Source: Shewanella electrica (GTDB lineage Bacteria; Pseudomonadota; Gammaproteobacteria; Enterobacterales; Shewanellaceae). From it: a stretch of DNA of 64,000 bases. The first letter of the stretch is position 1. Each line of letters starts with the position of its first letter. The translations under genes were made by a program, and so were the position numbers. The notes beneath the pieces are model-generated. The model was not told the DNA's origin and did not search any database. It was given only the letters and a program-made list of their open reading frames with translations. The stretch is from contig NZ_JAKOGG010000004.1 in the NCBI RefSeq assembly GCF_022321485.1, positions 176,156-240,155 on the forward strand, given 5' to 3'. Shown here one piece after another: positions 1 to 11,098 of this stretch.

Positions 1-551
1 ACCTGTTCTTAACCGCCAACTTGTTCTACAACGATTACGATGGTTTTCAATCGCTTAACTCAAGCCGTTACATTACCAACATGGATGATGTGGTGACCTA
101 TGGTGCTGAACTCGGCATTAATGCCGATGTTACCGATGCGTTGCAAGTGAACGCCGGTATTGGTGTATTGCATAGCGATATTAAAGATGCGGGTGCCGAG
201 TACCAGTCGGCCAACGGCAATGAGCTAAATAATGCGCCAACATTCACAGGCAATCTGGGCTTCACCTATTGGCTGACCAATGAGTTTAGCGCAGGGGTAT
301 CGGCCAACTATGTCGGCGAATATTACGGTGATTTTACTAATACCGAGGGTAACAAAGCCGGTGATTATACGCTGGTACGTGTGCAAGCCAGTTATAAATC
401 GGCCGATTGGCAAGTCACCGCATTCGTGAATAACGCCTTTGATGAATTGGCGGTAATGAGTCGCACCGCACCTGACGGCCGCTATCCTACTGGATATGCT
501 TCTGTTGCTGATCCGCGCAATATGGGGATATCAGTGACTTATTCATTTTAG
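1..551 (+). CDS. TonB-dependent receptor, C-terminal part (cut by window start)
   Basis: This is the C-terminal end of an outer-membrane TonB-dependent receptor; the reading frame is open from base 3, so the start lies outside the window. The visible part is alternating amphipathic beta-strand sequence, with Tyr-rich segments (LFLTANLFYNDYDGF at the left edge, NAPTFTGNLGFTYWL, AGDYTLVRVQASYKS). It contains the late-barrel FVNNAFDE motif and ends in VTYSF, the usual terminal aromatic residue recognised by the BAM machinery. The ligand cannot be read from this part. Its position next to a second receptor and the uronate genes suggests carbohydrate uptake, but no uronate-type operator is visible because its promoter is outside the window. 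Confidence 0.9.
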   Translation, partial: LFLTANLFYNDYDGFQSLNSSRYITNMDDVVTYGAELGINADVTDALQVNAGIGVLHSDIKDAGAEYQSANGNELNNAPTFTGNLGFTYWLTNEFSAGVSANYVGEYYGDFTNTEGNKAGDYTLVRVQASYKSADWQVTAFVNNAFDELAVMSRTAPDGRYPTGYASVADPRNMGISVTYSF

Positions 552-613
552 GCAAGCGGCGAATATCTCTTGTGAGTCACTTAATGAGCGTCACCTTCCC
601 TAGAGCATTGGAA

Positions 614-643
614 TGTCAGCTAATGCACATGCATTAGCTGACA
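614..643. repeat. Perfect 14-bp inverted repeat (30-bp palindrome)
   Basis: The 14-base arms are exact: TGTCAGCTAATGCA at 614-627 and its reverse complement at 630-643, separated by two bases. It lies about 60 bases after the receptor stop codon. As RNA it would form a 13-bp hairpin with a four-base loop, but no T-run follows, so it is not a typical intrinsic terminator. Function unknown; it could block 3' exonuclease or bind a dimeric protein. Confidence 0.7.
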
Positions 644-699
644 ACTCCTGTTAGAGCGTGGCGTATCGCGTTATCTGCTAGCTAGCCATTTTGCCAGTA

Positions 700-785
700 G
701 CTCCTCGGCTTATTATTTACAGCAAACTGCACTTGCATTTGAGAATGTTATGCAGTCGCAGAGCGCTGAGATTTATTTGCGCCTC
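700..785 (+). repeat. Decayed copy of the right half of the 271-bp inverted-repeat element
   Basis: The stretch from about 721 to 785 aligns by eye with the right end of the element at 4883-5153. Shared words include CAAACTGC, CTTGCAT and CGCAGAG, with a degraded end (ATTTGCGCCT here, ATTCGCACCT there). A loose CACCTTCCCTAG word, identical to part of the element's terminal repeat, also lies at 593-604. It looks like a degenerate relative rather than an intact copy. Confidence 0.45.
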
Positions 786-883
786 TACTAATGATGGGCA
801 GATTATATTTAATTGGTAAAATGAATTTACCACTAAATAATAAAACCTAGTGACGCTATCTATCGTTAATAACGATTACGCAA

Positions 884-924
884 GCAATAAAAATAGGCAT
901 CTTTAAGATGCCTATTTTTATTGC
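884..924 (+). terminator. Strong bidirectional intrinsic terminator (20-bp perfect arms)
   Basis: The arms 884-903 and 905-924 are exact reverse complements around a single central base. The GC core is AGGCAT/ATGCCT, flanked by an A-tract on the left and TTTTTATTGC on the right, so it can act in both directions. It lies about 330 bases after the receptor stop codon, which is far for its own terminator. Confidence 0.75.
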
Positions 925-1413
925 CGACAACGATTACTGTGCAAAGCGATGGAACTATCTATTAACGATTTAACTATTAACAGTTTTTGTTAATAGGAAA
1001 GAGATACTTTTGCTCCTACCAAGAGGCTATGGCCAAAAAACTCAGCGAAAGTGGGTTAACTGAGTAGTGAGGTTTATCGCGTAATAATCTGATTGTCAAT
1101 TGAACTGCTTTTGTATTTAAATATTTGAAATCTAGTAATTTATTTTTTATTTTTACAGTGATTCTGTTCTTTTTTATGGGTTGTTCAGCATAGTCGAAAT
1201 TTCCATACTTTAGTCTAATGTTATTTTGATTATTACCATTTTGTGAACACTTTACACTGTTAACTTATTGTTTTTAATTGGTAAAAAGTTGATATTTTGG
1301 AATTGTGATATAACAAACACTTCGCTGTTACGCTATTTGCTTATTAAATATTCATACAATACTATTTCTTCACAATATACCGTGGTAGCCATTACTGGTA
1401 CTGCAGTTGAGTC

Positions 1414-1604
1414 ATATCTTTTGATATTGGTTGGTATTCACCGGAGTGAAAGCCAACTACCTGATAACTAGGGGATGGGACCTCAATAACTATTAGGTAG
1501 TAACAAGTATCGTGAGATACAACCGCGTGGGGCAGTCATCTTCTTTAGTGATAGTGCAGCAGGGGCTGAACTGGACTGAGGTTGACCAAAGGTGTACTGC
1601 CCCA
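1414..1604 (+). ncRNA. Candidate structured RNA, possibly a group II intron-like fragment or a leader RNA
   Basis: Successive helices can be drawn by eye. They are 1414-1418/1423-1427 with a TTTT loop, 1430-1434/1453-1457 stacked through a 2x2 internal loop on 1437-1441/1446-1450, and 1456-1462/1495-1501. Next come 1507-1511/1516-1520 closed by a GTGA loop (GNRA type) and a long helix of 1528-1536/1596-1604 plus 1537-1542/1589-1594. That last helix has 15 pairs, one bulge at 1595 and one G-U pair. The GNRA loop and the wobble pairs only make sense on the plus strand. It ends about 260 bases before the receptor start. The layout recalls group II intron domain I, but no reverse transcriptase or domain V was seen. 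A receptor mRNA leader element or free small RNA is equally possible. Confidence 0.45.
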
Positions 1605-1674
1605 ATGATGCAGTTGCAGGTTATTAAGGTATAGCTAGATAGTGACAGCGTTCACTGTATAGATTCATTTGTTT

Positions 1675-1690
1675 TTGCTACCGGTGGCAA
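1675..1690. promoter_or_regulatory. Uronate-type LacI-family operator, copy 1
   Basis: TTGCTACCGGTGGCAA is a 16-bp near-palindrome with a central CG step, as expected for a LacI-family operator. It is the distal member of a tandem pair upstream of the receptor at 1867. The same word recurs near uxaC and, in reverse orientation, near uxaB. Confidence 0.8.
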
Positions 1691-1706
1691 AATTTTTTAG
1701 TTGAAA

Positions 1707-1722
1707 TTGCTACCGGTGGCAA
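1707..1722. promoter_or_regulatory. Uronate-type LacI-family operator, copy 2
   Basis: This copy is identical to copy 1, TTGCTACCGGTGGCAA. The two starts are 32 bases apart, close to three helical turns, so two dimers could bind the same face of the DNA. Confidence 0.8.
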
Positions 1723-1866
1723 AAATAGCTTGGGGCTTAAATTCTACTGCTGTTTGTCGCGCTTTGAGTTTTGGGAAACAGCAAGTGAATTTAAGGAAAC
1801 TGTGGTGCCGAAGTTGGTGAGTATCGCGCTGCAGTTGAATAACAAAAACATTGGAGATTAGTTGAG

Positions 1867-4635
1867 ATGTTTAAGCAAACTACATTGGCCAGCACAATAT
1901 TCTTGGCGCTTTTCAGTCAATCCATCTACGCAGCAGATACACCTGCCGAAGCAGATACGGCTACAGCGCAACCGGGGCAAACCGCCCAAAAATCTCAAGA
2001 GATGGAAACCATCGAAGTTGTTGGTATCCGCAGCAGTTTAAATAAAGCCGTTAATATCAAGCGTCAATCCGTTCAAGTGGTTGATGCTATCGTCGCCGAA
2101 GATATCGGTAAGTTCCCAGACAACAACTTAGTAGAAGCGTTGCAACGTGTTACCGGGGTACAGGTAACCGACCGTGCCTCTGGTGAAGTCAGTGGCGTGT
2201 CTATTCGTGGTTTAACCGACGTAACGACCACTGTGAACGGCCGTGAAATGTTCACTGCTGCTGGTCGTTCGTTGGCGGTACAAGATATTCCAGCCGCTTT
2301 ATTGGAAGGCGTTGATGTGTATAAAACCCGTGATGCCAGCCAGATCGCTAGCGGCATCGCCGGACAATTGAACGTACGTACCCAACGTCCGTTCAATTTT
2401 GAAGGTTCTAAATTCATGATTAACGCCCGCGGTGTATATCAAGACCTCGCGGATAAAACAGATCCTATTGTTAGTGCATTAGCAAGTAACCGTTGGAACA
2501 CCTCTATCGGTGAAGTCGGTGCCTTGTTGAACTTGTCCTATGCGCGTACACAATTCCGTAATCAGAATGCGTCGGCTGGGGCTGTTATTCCGTTTCGTGC
2601 TGATAACCTTGCACGTATTTACGACTATCCGATGGGATTGGAACATGGGATGGATCGTAATCCCGGCGCAACCTTGAATGGGGTTGAATATTATCTCGGC
2701 CGCGACGCACTAAACCAGTCGGATTCAACTGGTAAGCGTGAACGTCCAGCGGTTAACTTGTCGCTGCAATGGGCGCCAAATGATACCTCTGAGTATTTAT
2801 TTGAAACCTTTTATAACGGTTATCGTAATGAAAGCCATAACCATATGATCCTCACCTACGCTGACTCTAATCGGGTCGCTACTGAAGTTCAGCCAACCTT
2901 CTTTGATGGTACTAACGTAATTAAAACGCGTGCTTGGGGGGACTCTGGTACATTCACTAGTGGTGATTATGGCGAACAACAAACTGATAGCTACATGTTT
3001 GCACTGGGCGGTAAATGGGAATTAAGTGCCGATGCTACCTTGAAGTCTGAAATTGTTTACCAAACCAGTGAATATAAAACTGATGGTGTGGCTATGCAGG
3101 CTAAAAGACGTATGCCTTACGTTTATGCTGATTTCAACCACGATGATGGCGTAATGGCATGGACCCCATATTTGTCAGAGAATGGTCCTGAGATGGATCT
3201 GACCGATCCAACTGGTTGGAATACCTCTACCTTTTTTGATAACGGCGGCAAAGACAAAGGTGATGCCATTACCTTTACTACGGATCTCGATTTTTACCTC
3301 GATTGGGGCATATTGACTAAAGCGAAAGTGGGCATTCGTTATGATAAACGTACTGCCGAAAGCTCAAGTCGAGATATCAGTCGTGACCCTGGGACACCAA
3401 CCCCGCTATTGGATTTAGATCCAAGTATGCTGGAGCTGAATAGCGATTTCTTCGATGGACGCAGTGACCTACCTCGCTCATGGGTCACTATTAATGGTGA
3501 ATCCCTATGGAATAATCGTGCTACGTACCGTGACCTATATGGATTTACTGCTGACGCAGATGGCCTGAGACGACTCTCACTACAGAAAAACTTTGAAATC
3601 GATCAAACCTCATGGGCTGCTTATATCCAAAGTGAATTTGACACTGAACTGTTTGGTAAACGCTTAGACGGTTCTCTTGGGGTACGTTACTCTTATGCCA
3701 GTGCGGATATGGATTTCTGGCATTGGGACAATGGGCTGCAACATAGTGATGGTACTAATACCAGTGCGAAATTCTTACCAAACCTGACATTGCGCTATCA
3801 CTTGACCGAAGATTTGGTAACACGCTTAGCTTACACCGAAACGTTGCGTCGCCCAGCGTTTGGTGATTTGAACAGCTTTATTTCGCTGCACCCAGACACA
3901 ACTAACGTAGGTTATGGTAATGCCAATGGCGGTAACTCATCGCTACGTCCTGTTGAATCGAAAAACTATGATTTCTCATTGGAGTACTACTTCGGTTCAG
4001 GCAGTTCTGTATATGGCACGTACTTCTACCGTGATATCCAAGGTTTCGTGTTTAGCTCGCTGCGTCGTACTCAATTCCCAAATCCAAATACTGGCGAAAT
4101 TGAAGATTACATTCTGTCTCAACCAGGTAACACCTCAAATGGTGTGCTTAAAGGGGTTGAATTAGGTGCAGTTTACTTCTTAGAAAACGTACCACAATGG
4201 TTGGATGGTTTTGGTATCCAGGCCAGTGCTACCTTCTTAGATTCAGAGCAAGATATTCCGGTGTTTAGTGATACTGGTGAGTTGGAACGTTATGACCACC
4301 GTGGGGTATTTGGTGTATCTGATACGTCTTACAGTGGTGTGCTGATTTACGAAAAAGAAGACTTTAGTGCCCGTCTGTCTTACGTCTGGCGTGATAACTT
4401 CTTACTGCGTTACGGTTCCGGTCGCTTCTCTCATCCACGTGGCGTTTATCGTCAACCAGAGGAAAGTTTAGACTTCCAGCTGAACTACAACATTACTGAT
4501 AACTTGTCGGTGTCGTTTGATGCGACTAACTTAACCAATCAAGTCTTTAATCAGTACTACGAAGAAGAATACTTAAACGATACAGCTTCCATCTACAGTC
4601 GTACTTTTGGTTTAGGTATCCGTTACTCAATGTAA
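1867..4635 (+). CDS. TonB-dependent receptor, probable oligouronide or pectin-oligosaccharide transporter
   Basis: A complete 922-residue outer-membrane receptor. Residues 1-22 are a signal peptide (cleavage near IYA-AD), followed by a low-complexity linker and a TonB-box-like METIEVVGI near residue 46. The plug domain contains DIGKFPDNNLVEALQRVTGV and SIRGL, typical of the large sugar-uptake receptor family first described from Xanthomonas and Caulobacter. The rest is a 22-strand-type barrel ending in FGLGIRYSM; a terminal Met instead of Phe or Trp is slightly unusual. A GGAG lies about 11 bases before the ATG. Two tandem operators shared with the uronate genes sit upstream, which argues for uptake of uronic-acid oligosaccharides. 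The substrate itself is inferred. Confidence 0.92.
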   Translation: MFKQTTLASTIFLALFSQSIYAADTPAEADTATAQPGQTAQKSQEMETIEVVGIRSSLNKAVNIKRQSVQVVDAIVAEDIGKFPDNNLVEALQRVTGVQVTDRASGEVSGVSIRGLTDVTTTVNGREMFTAAGRSLAVQDIPAALLEGVDVYKTRDASQIASGIAGQLNVRTQRPFNFEGSKFMINARGVYQDLADKTDPIVSALASNRWNTSIGEVGALLNLSYARTQFRNQNASAGAVIPFRADNLARIYDYPMGLEHGMDRNPGATLNGVEYYLGRDALNQSDSTGKRERPAVNLSLQWAPNDTSEYLFETFYNGYRNESHNHMILTYADSNRVATEVQPTFFDGTNVIKTRAWGDSGTFTSGDYGEQQTDSYMFALGGKWELSADATLKSEIVYQTSEYKTDGVAMQAKRRMPYVYADFNHDDGVMAWTPYLSENGPEMDLTDPTGWNTSTFFDNGGKDKGDAITFTTDLDFYLDWGILTKAKVGIRYDKRTAESSSRDISRDPGTPTPLLDLDPSMLELNSDFFDGRSDLPRSWVTINGESLWNNRATYRDLYGFTADADGLRRLSLQKNFEIDQTSWAAYIQSEFDTELFGKRLDGSLGVRYSYASADMDFWHWDNGLQHSDGTNTSAKFLPNLTLRYHLTEDLVTRLAYTETLRRPAFGDLNSFISLHPDTTNVGYGNANGGNSSLRPVESKNYDFSLEYYFGSGSSVYGTYFYRDIQGFVFSSLRRTQFPNPNTGEIEDYILSQPGNTSNGVLKGVELGAVYFLENVPQWLDGFGIQASATFLDSEQDIPVFSDTGELERYDHRGVFGVSDTSYSGVLIYEKEDFSARLSYVWRDNFLLRYGSGRFSHPRGVYRQPEESLDFQLNYNITDNLSVSFDATNLTNQVFNQYYEEEYLNDTASIYSRTFGLGIRYSM

Positions 4636-4705
4636 CCTTACCTGTTTTACTGGTAAACATCCCAGTTCCGGTACGCCACTTGGGTTGAGCGAGTGGCAAC
4701 TTTTA

Positions 4706-4734
4706 GCCGTCCATCTCGTATGGACGGCATTTTT
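4706..4734 (+). terminator. Intrinsic terminator of the receptor gene
   Basis: GCCGTCCAT (4706-4714) pairs with ATGGACGGC (4720-4728) around CTCGT, followed by ATTTTT. It lies 70 bases after the receptor stop codon. Confidence 0.85.
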
Positions 4735-4735
4735 G

Positions 4736-5259
4736 CATTGCAAAATAGCTTTTTTGCTGCCCGTGCGATGGGTTTTCCTCGTAGGTCAAAATCATCATGC
4801 CAAGTGGCAACTCTTCCTGCTGCCAAAGCGATCAGTAAAGGTCAACAGCCTCGAGGTAAGACACATCTTGCTGGTAGCGAGTCTAGGGAAGGTGCGAACA
4901 AGTCTTCGCGACGCTCTGGATTTGTAAGCCATAGCAGTTCAAGGCAGCTAACTGCGGGCATGCTGGTGCATGGCAAAGTTGGCTAACGAAGAAATGCATG
5001 AGCTTACAAATCCCCGTAGGGCGTGGCCTACAGCTTCATCTGCTACGTTGCAGTTTTTGCAAAGGGCTCACCATTCACGGCAAACTGCGCCTTGCATCTG
5101 AAAGCTGTATGCTCACGCAGAGCACGCACGGGACTTATTCGCACCTTCCCTAGTTAAACTATGGCGCAGTCTTATGGCGTTCAATAACAAAAATGTGACG
5201 CAGTTTATTCTGTCAGCCAGCAGTGGTTAGCTAATCGCAGCGTAAGTCGTTAATGGCGC
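4736..5259. other. Non-coding gap holding the MITE-like element
   Basis: Apart from the inverted-repeat element this stretch shows no gene, terminator or recognisable operator. The nearest gene to the right (5260-5541) points away on the minus strand. Confidence 0.6.
4883..5153. mobile_element. MITE-like element with 21-bp terminal inverted repeats, no coding capacity
   Basis: The ends 4883-4903 and 5133-5153 are inverted repeats that match at 20 of 21 positions (core CTAGGGAAGGTGCGAA). Inside, 4918-4929 and 5002-5013 form a second exact 12-bp inverted repeat (GGATTTGTAAGC). Short open frames cross it without plausible products. A TA dinucleotide sits at both outer ends, which could be a TA target duplication as in IS630/mariner-type elements, but TA is also part of the repeat, so this is not decisive. 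Related fragments occur near 593-785 and 41066-41120. No transposase is in the window, so any movement would need a source in trans. Confidence 0.7.
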
Positions 5260-5541
5260 TTAAACCAGCCACGCCAGCTCTTTTTGTGGTTCCCAATAAC
5301 GCATCTCTTCATTGAGTAGAAAGCGCAATTCACTGGCAGCCATCTGCTGGGTTTGTGCTGGGGTGTAATTGTGTTTAACGCATAGGTAGTAGCGTAGCGC
5401 GTCATAACCGAGCAAATTTTTGTATTTGTTGCGCTCTGCCAGATAATCACCAAACAGCTCTAAGTGGTAGTCGGCAATGGCTTGTCGTAGGTATTGCTGT
5501 TTACGTTGTTTAACGCGTAGCAGGTGGCTTTCATCCATCAT
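5260..5541 (-). CDS. Small conserved-looking hypothetical protein (93 aa)
   Basis: I do not recognise a named family. The product is a soluble, charged, mostly helical protein rich in Tyr, Leu, Gln and Arg (for example LLRVKQRKQQYLRQAIADYH near the start and YDALRYYLCVKHNY in the middle). It has no signal peptide, membrane segment or cysteine cluster. The start ATGATG at 5541 lies behind a weak purine-rich stretch (GGGATAAATGAG). It stands alone, with the MITE-like element downstream and the cold-shock gene upstream on the same strand. It reads as a real gene because composition and codon choice resemble the neighbours, but function is unknown. Confidence 0.6.
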   Translation of the reverse strand: MMDESHLLRVKQRKQQYLRQAIADYHLELFGDYLAERNKYKNLLGYDALRYYLCVKHNYTPAQTQQMAASELRFLLNEEMRYWEPQKELAWLV

Positions 5542-5720
5542 AATTAACTCATTTATCCCTAAAATAGCGCTGATTTTACCTTGGTGTTTTTGTTATTTTT
5601 GCTGCTTGATGTTAGCGCTTTTTATTTACTAGTGACAACGGGATTTATCTGAGAGAGTGCGGTATTAGATGTGATACGCCGAGGAAAGTAGCAACTCGTC
5701 ATCGGGCAATAGCAGCAACA

Positions 5721-5750
5721 AAAAAGGCATATCGTGAGATATGCCTTTTT
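5721..5750 (-). terminator. Intrinsic terminator of the cold-shock gene
   Basis: A 13-bp perfect stem (5721-5733 with 5738-5750) encloses a four-base loop. On the minus strand the GGCATATC stem is followed by TTTTTTGTTG. It lies 20 bases after the stop codon. Confidence 0.85.
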
Positions 5751-5769
5751 GCTAAAACTTGCAGCCTAA

Positions 5770-5982
5770 TTACAGGGCAACAATGTTTTCAGCTTGTGGA
5801 CCTTTAGCGCCTTGAGTTACTTCGAACTCAACTTTTTGGCCTTCGTCCAAAGTTTTGAAGCCTTCACCAGTGATGGCGCGGAAATGAGCAAATACGTCAG
5901 GACCGTTTTCTTGAGCGATAAAACCGAAACCTTTGTCCGCGTTAAACCATTTTACTGTACCGATAATTTTCTTAGACATCAT
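5770..5982 (-). CDS. Cold-shock domain protein (CspA family)
   Basis: A 70-residue single cold-shock domain, a small beta-barrel that binds single-stranded nucleic acid and acts as an RNA chaperone. The motif KGFGFIAQ (RNP1) is intact. RNP2 reads DVFAHFRAI, where most CspA homologues have VFVHFSAI, so two positions next to the aromatic patch differ. Length is normal for the family. The start has two adjacent ATGs (5982 and 5979) behind AAAGG. It is monocistronic, with its own strong terminator. I cannot tell whether it is cold-induced; the upstream region to 6200 shows no clear cold box. Confidence 0.93.
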   Translation of the reverse strand: MMSKKIIGTVKWFNADKGFGFIAQENGPDVFAHFRAITGEGFKTLDEGQKVEFEVTQGAKGPQAENIVAL

Positions 5983-6204
5983 AAATACCTTTAATGCATT
6001 GAGTTATAAGCCGAATGTGGCTCGATAGCTTGGAAATCAGGCTTTAACTTAGAAACTGCAGGACGATGAATTATGACTAATGCGGCGTAATGTAGGTTTT
6101 AATTTGAAGCATTTCTTGAAGCTGGAGGCATAGTATGCGGGCGGCGTTGAGAAGTCCAGCATTATCGTTCTAGGAGCCCAAATTTCCTGAGTTATGGCGG
6201 GCAT

Positions 6205-6235
6205 AATATAAAAAAGCGGCTCCTCGGAGCCGCTT
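6205..6235 (-). terminator. Intrinsic terminator of the beta-galactosidase gene
   Basis: AAGCGGCTCC (6214-6223) pairs with GGAGCCGCTT (6226-6235). Reading the minus strand, the stem is followed by TTTTTTATATT. It lies 20 bases after the lacZ stop codon. Confidence 0.85.
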
Positions 6236-6254
6236 GCAATATCATTCAACCAGA

Positions 6255-9416
<3,162 letters not shown>

Positions 9417-9470
9417 TTAGCGTTTTTTCAATTATTTAATTGCGAGGTCAGTAGTTACCAGTGCCTCTAT

Positions 9471-10916
9471 TTATTTGAAGTTATACGCTTGTTTTACTAA
9501 TCCGTAAGTTAACTGGTAAGCCAGTGTTTTGGCATCGGCTAACGTGATCTGATGATTGGCGACCAGTTCCGCTAAAAAGCGGCAATCAACGCGGCGCGCC
9601 ACATCGTGCCGTGCAGGAATCGACAGGAACGCCCGAGTGTCATCATTAAAGCCTACAGTGTTATAAAAGCCTGCCGTTTCGGTCACTTGCTGACGGAACC
9701 TTAACATACCGGCGGGGCTATCATGAAACCACCATGCTGGGCCAAGCTTCAAGGTTGGATAATGGCCCGCCAACGGTGCCAGTTCGCGGCTATAAGTCGT
9801 TTCATCCAATGTGAACAGGATAATCCGCAAGTCCCTATTGTTGCCGTACTTGCTGAGTAGAGGCTTAAGTGCATTCACATATTCGGTTTGTGATGGGATA
9901 TCGGCGCCTTTATCGCGGCCGTAAACATCAAAAATACGTTTGTTATGGTCACGGTGCGCACCGGGATGGATTTGCATCACTAAGCCATCGTTAATACTCA
10001 TGCCGGCCAACTCGGTGAGCATTTGACCGCGGAACAGTTCCTGCTGTGCTTTGCTGGCACTGCCGTTAAGACATTGCTGGAACAGCGTTTCACATTCGCT
10101 TGGCGATAAATCAGCGGTAAGGGCGGTTGGATGGCCGTGGTCAGTCGCGGTGGCGCGGCCATGTTCAATGAAGTATTGGCGACGTACTTGAATCGCTTGC
10201 AGGTAGCCCTGCCAATTGCTGGTATCACAATGAGTCAATTCACCGAGCTTTTGCACGTTAGCGACAAAGTCTTCACGGCTGGCATCAACCACGTCGTCAG
10301 GGCGGAAGGTCGTGACCACCCGTTTGGCAAAGTCAGTGCCCGTCAGCTTTTGGTGTTGTTTTAGTTCATCTAACGCGCCTTCGGTGGTGGCAATCACTTC
10401 AATATTGAATTTGTCCATCAAGGCGCGCGGCGCAAAGGCGGGTGATTGCAGTTGGCGGTTGATTTCGTGGTAATAATCGGCGGCGTTGGCTTCACAGAGT
10501 TTTTCTGTAAAACCAAACACATTGGCAAAGGTTGAATCCAGCCAGTAACCCGATGGCGTGCCAGCAAACAGGTAATAGTGTTTGGCGAAAATTTGCCACA
10601 CTTCCAGCGGATCAACCGCATTGTCTTTACTGCGATCACCTTGTAAACCACGTTGTGGAATCGCCAATGATTCGAGTGGAATGCCTTGGCTGTATAGCAT
10701 GCGGAAGACGTAGTGATCGGGCTTGATCAGCAGATCAGTGGCATTTTGGAAATTTTGGTTGTCGCTGAACCAGCGTGGGTCGGTATGACCATGCGGGCTA
10801 ACAATCGGTAGATCTTTAATCTCTTGATACAGCTCGCGGGCGATAGCGATAACGGTTTTGTCGCTGGAAAAGAGACGGTCAGGATGCATCTCTAACGGTG
10901 TAGGTGAAGCAGTCAT
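9471..10916 (-). CDS. uxaC: Glucuronate/galacturonate isomerase
   Basis: The 481-residue product fits UxaC, the amidohydrolase-superfamily enzyme that isomerises D-galacturonate to tagaturonate and D-glucuronate to fructuronate in the cytoplasm. The metal motif PHGHTDP (His42, His44) is near the N-terminus, and the late segment NTVGFNDDTRAFLSIPARHD is characteristic. Length is typical (E. coli about 470). AAGGA lies seven bases before the ATG. An operator (11007-11022) lies about 90 bases upstream, so uxaC and lacZ probably form a transcript separate from the kdgA-kdgK-uxaA-uxaB genes, though read-through is possible. This is the first enzyme of the pathway completed by its neighbours. Confidence 0.95.
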   Translation of the reverse strand: MTASPTPLEMHPDRLFSSDKTVIAIARELYQEIKDLPIVSPHGHTDPRWFSDNQNFQNATDLLIKPDHYVFRMLYSQGIPLESLAIPQRGLQGDRSKDNAVDPLEVWQIFAKHYYLFAGTPSGYWLDSTFANVFGFTEKLCEANAADYYHEINRQLQSPAFAPRALMDKFNIEVIATTEGALDELKQHQKLTGTDFAKRVVTTFRPDDVVDASREDFVANVQKLGELTHCDTSNWQGYLQAIQVRRQYFIEHGRATATDHGHPTALTADLSPSECETLFQQCLNGSASKAQQELFRGQMLTELAGMSINDGLVMQIHPGAHRDHNKRIFDVYGRDKGADIPSQTEYVNALKPLLSKYGNNRDLRIILFTLDETTYSRELAPLAGHYPTLKLGPAWWFHDSPAGMLRFRQQVTETAGFYNTVGFNDDTRAFLSIPARHDVARRVDCRFLAELVANHQITLADAKTLAYQLTYGLVKQAYNFK

Positions 10917-11006
10917 GTTGTTTCCTTAATAAGCAGATCGTCAATAACGCTCTACAGCCTCGAAAAACTAATGGCTCAGCAAATGTGCGTTATTTTTACC
11001 ACCTCA

Positions 11007-11022
11007 TTGCTACCGGTGGCAA
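11007..11022. promoter_or_regulatory. Uronate-type operator upstream of uxaC-lacZ
   Basis: TTGCTACCGGTGGCAA, identical to the pair before the receptor gene, lies in the 182-bp gap between kdgA and uxaC. It places a promoter for uxaC (and probably lacZ) under the same regulator. Confidence 0.8.
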
Positions 11023-11098
11023 TTGCAGCGCGCAGCAGTTTGTAACTTTGTGAGTTACGCGGCATTCATGCCGAAAACTTGCGCACAGCTCCTATGTG

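Larger units (their letters stand above)
552..1866. other. 1.3-kb gap between the two receptor genes
   Basis: No convincing protein gene lies here; the short open frames have no Shine-Dalgarno sequence and no recognisable product. The gap holds the palindrome at 614-643, a decayed repeat copy, the terminator at 884-924, an AT-rich stretch (about 1080-1350), the folded segment at 1414-1604, and two tandem uronate-type operators at 1675-1722 before the second receptor. Confidence 0.7.

Noticed and set aside
1268-1471. 67-codon plus-strand open frame
   Set aside because: AT-rich, no ribosome-binding site, and it overlaps the start of the folded RNA segment.
4685-4986. Two overlapping open frames of 80 and 97 codons
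   Set aside because: They run across a terminator and into the inverted-repeat element, overlap in different frames, and have no ribosome-binding site or recognisable product.
6049-6249. 66-codon minus-strand open frame
   Set aside because: It starts inside the lacZ terminator hairpin and has low-complexity sequence without a ribosome-binding site.
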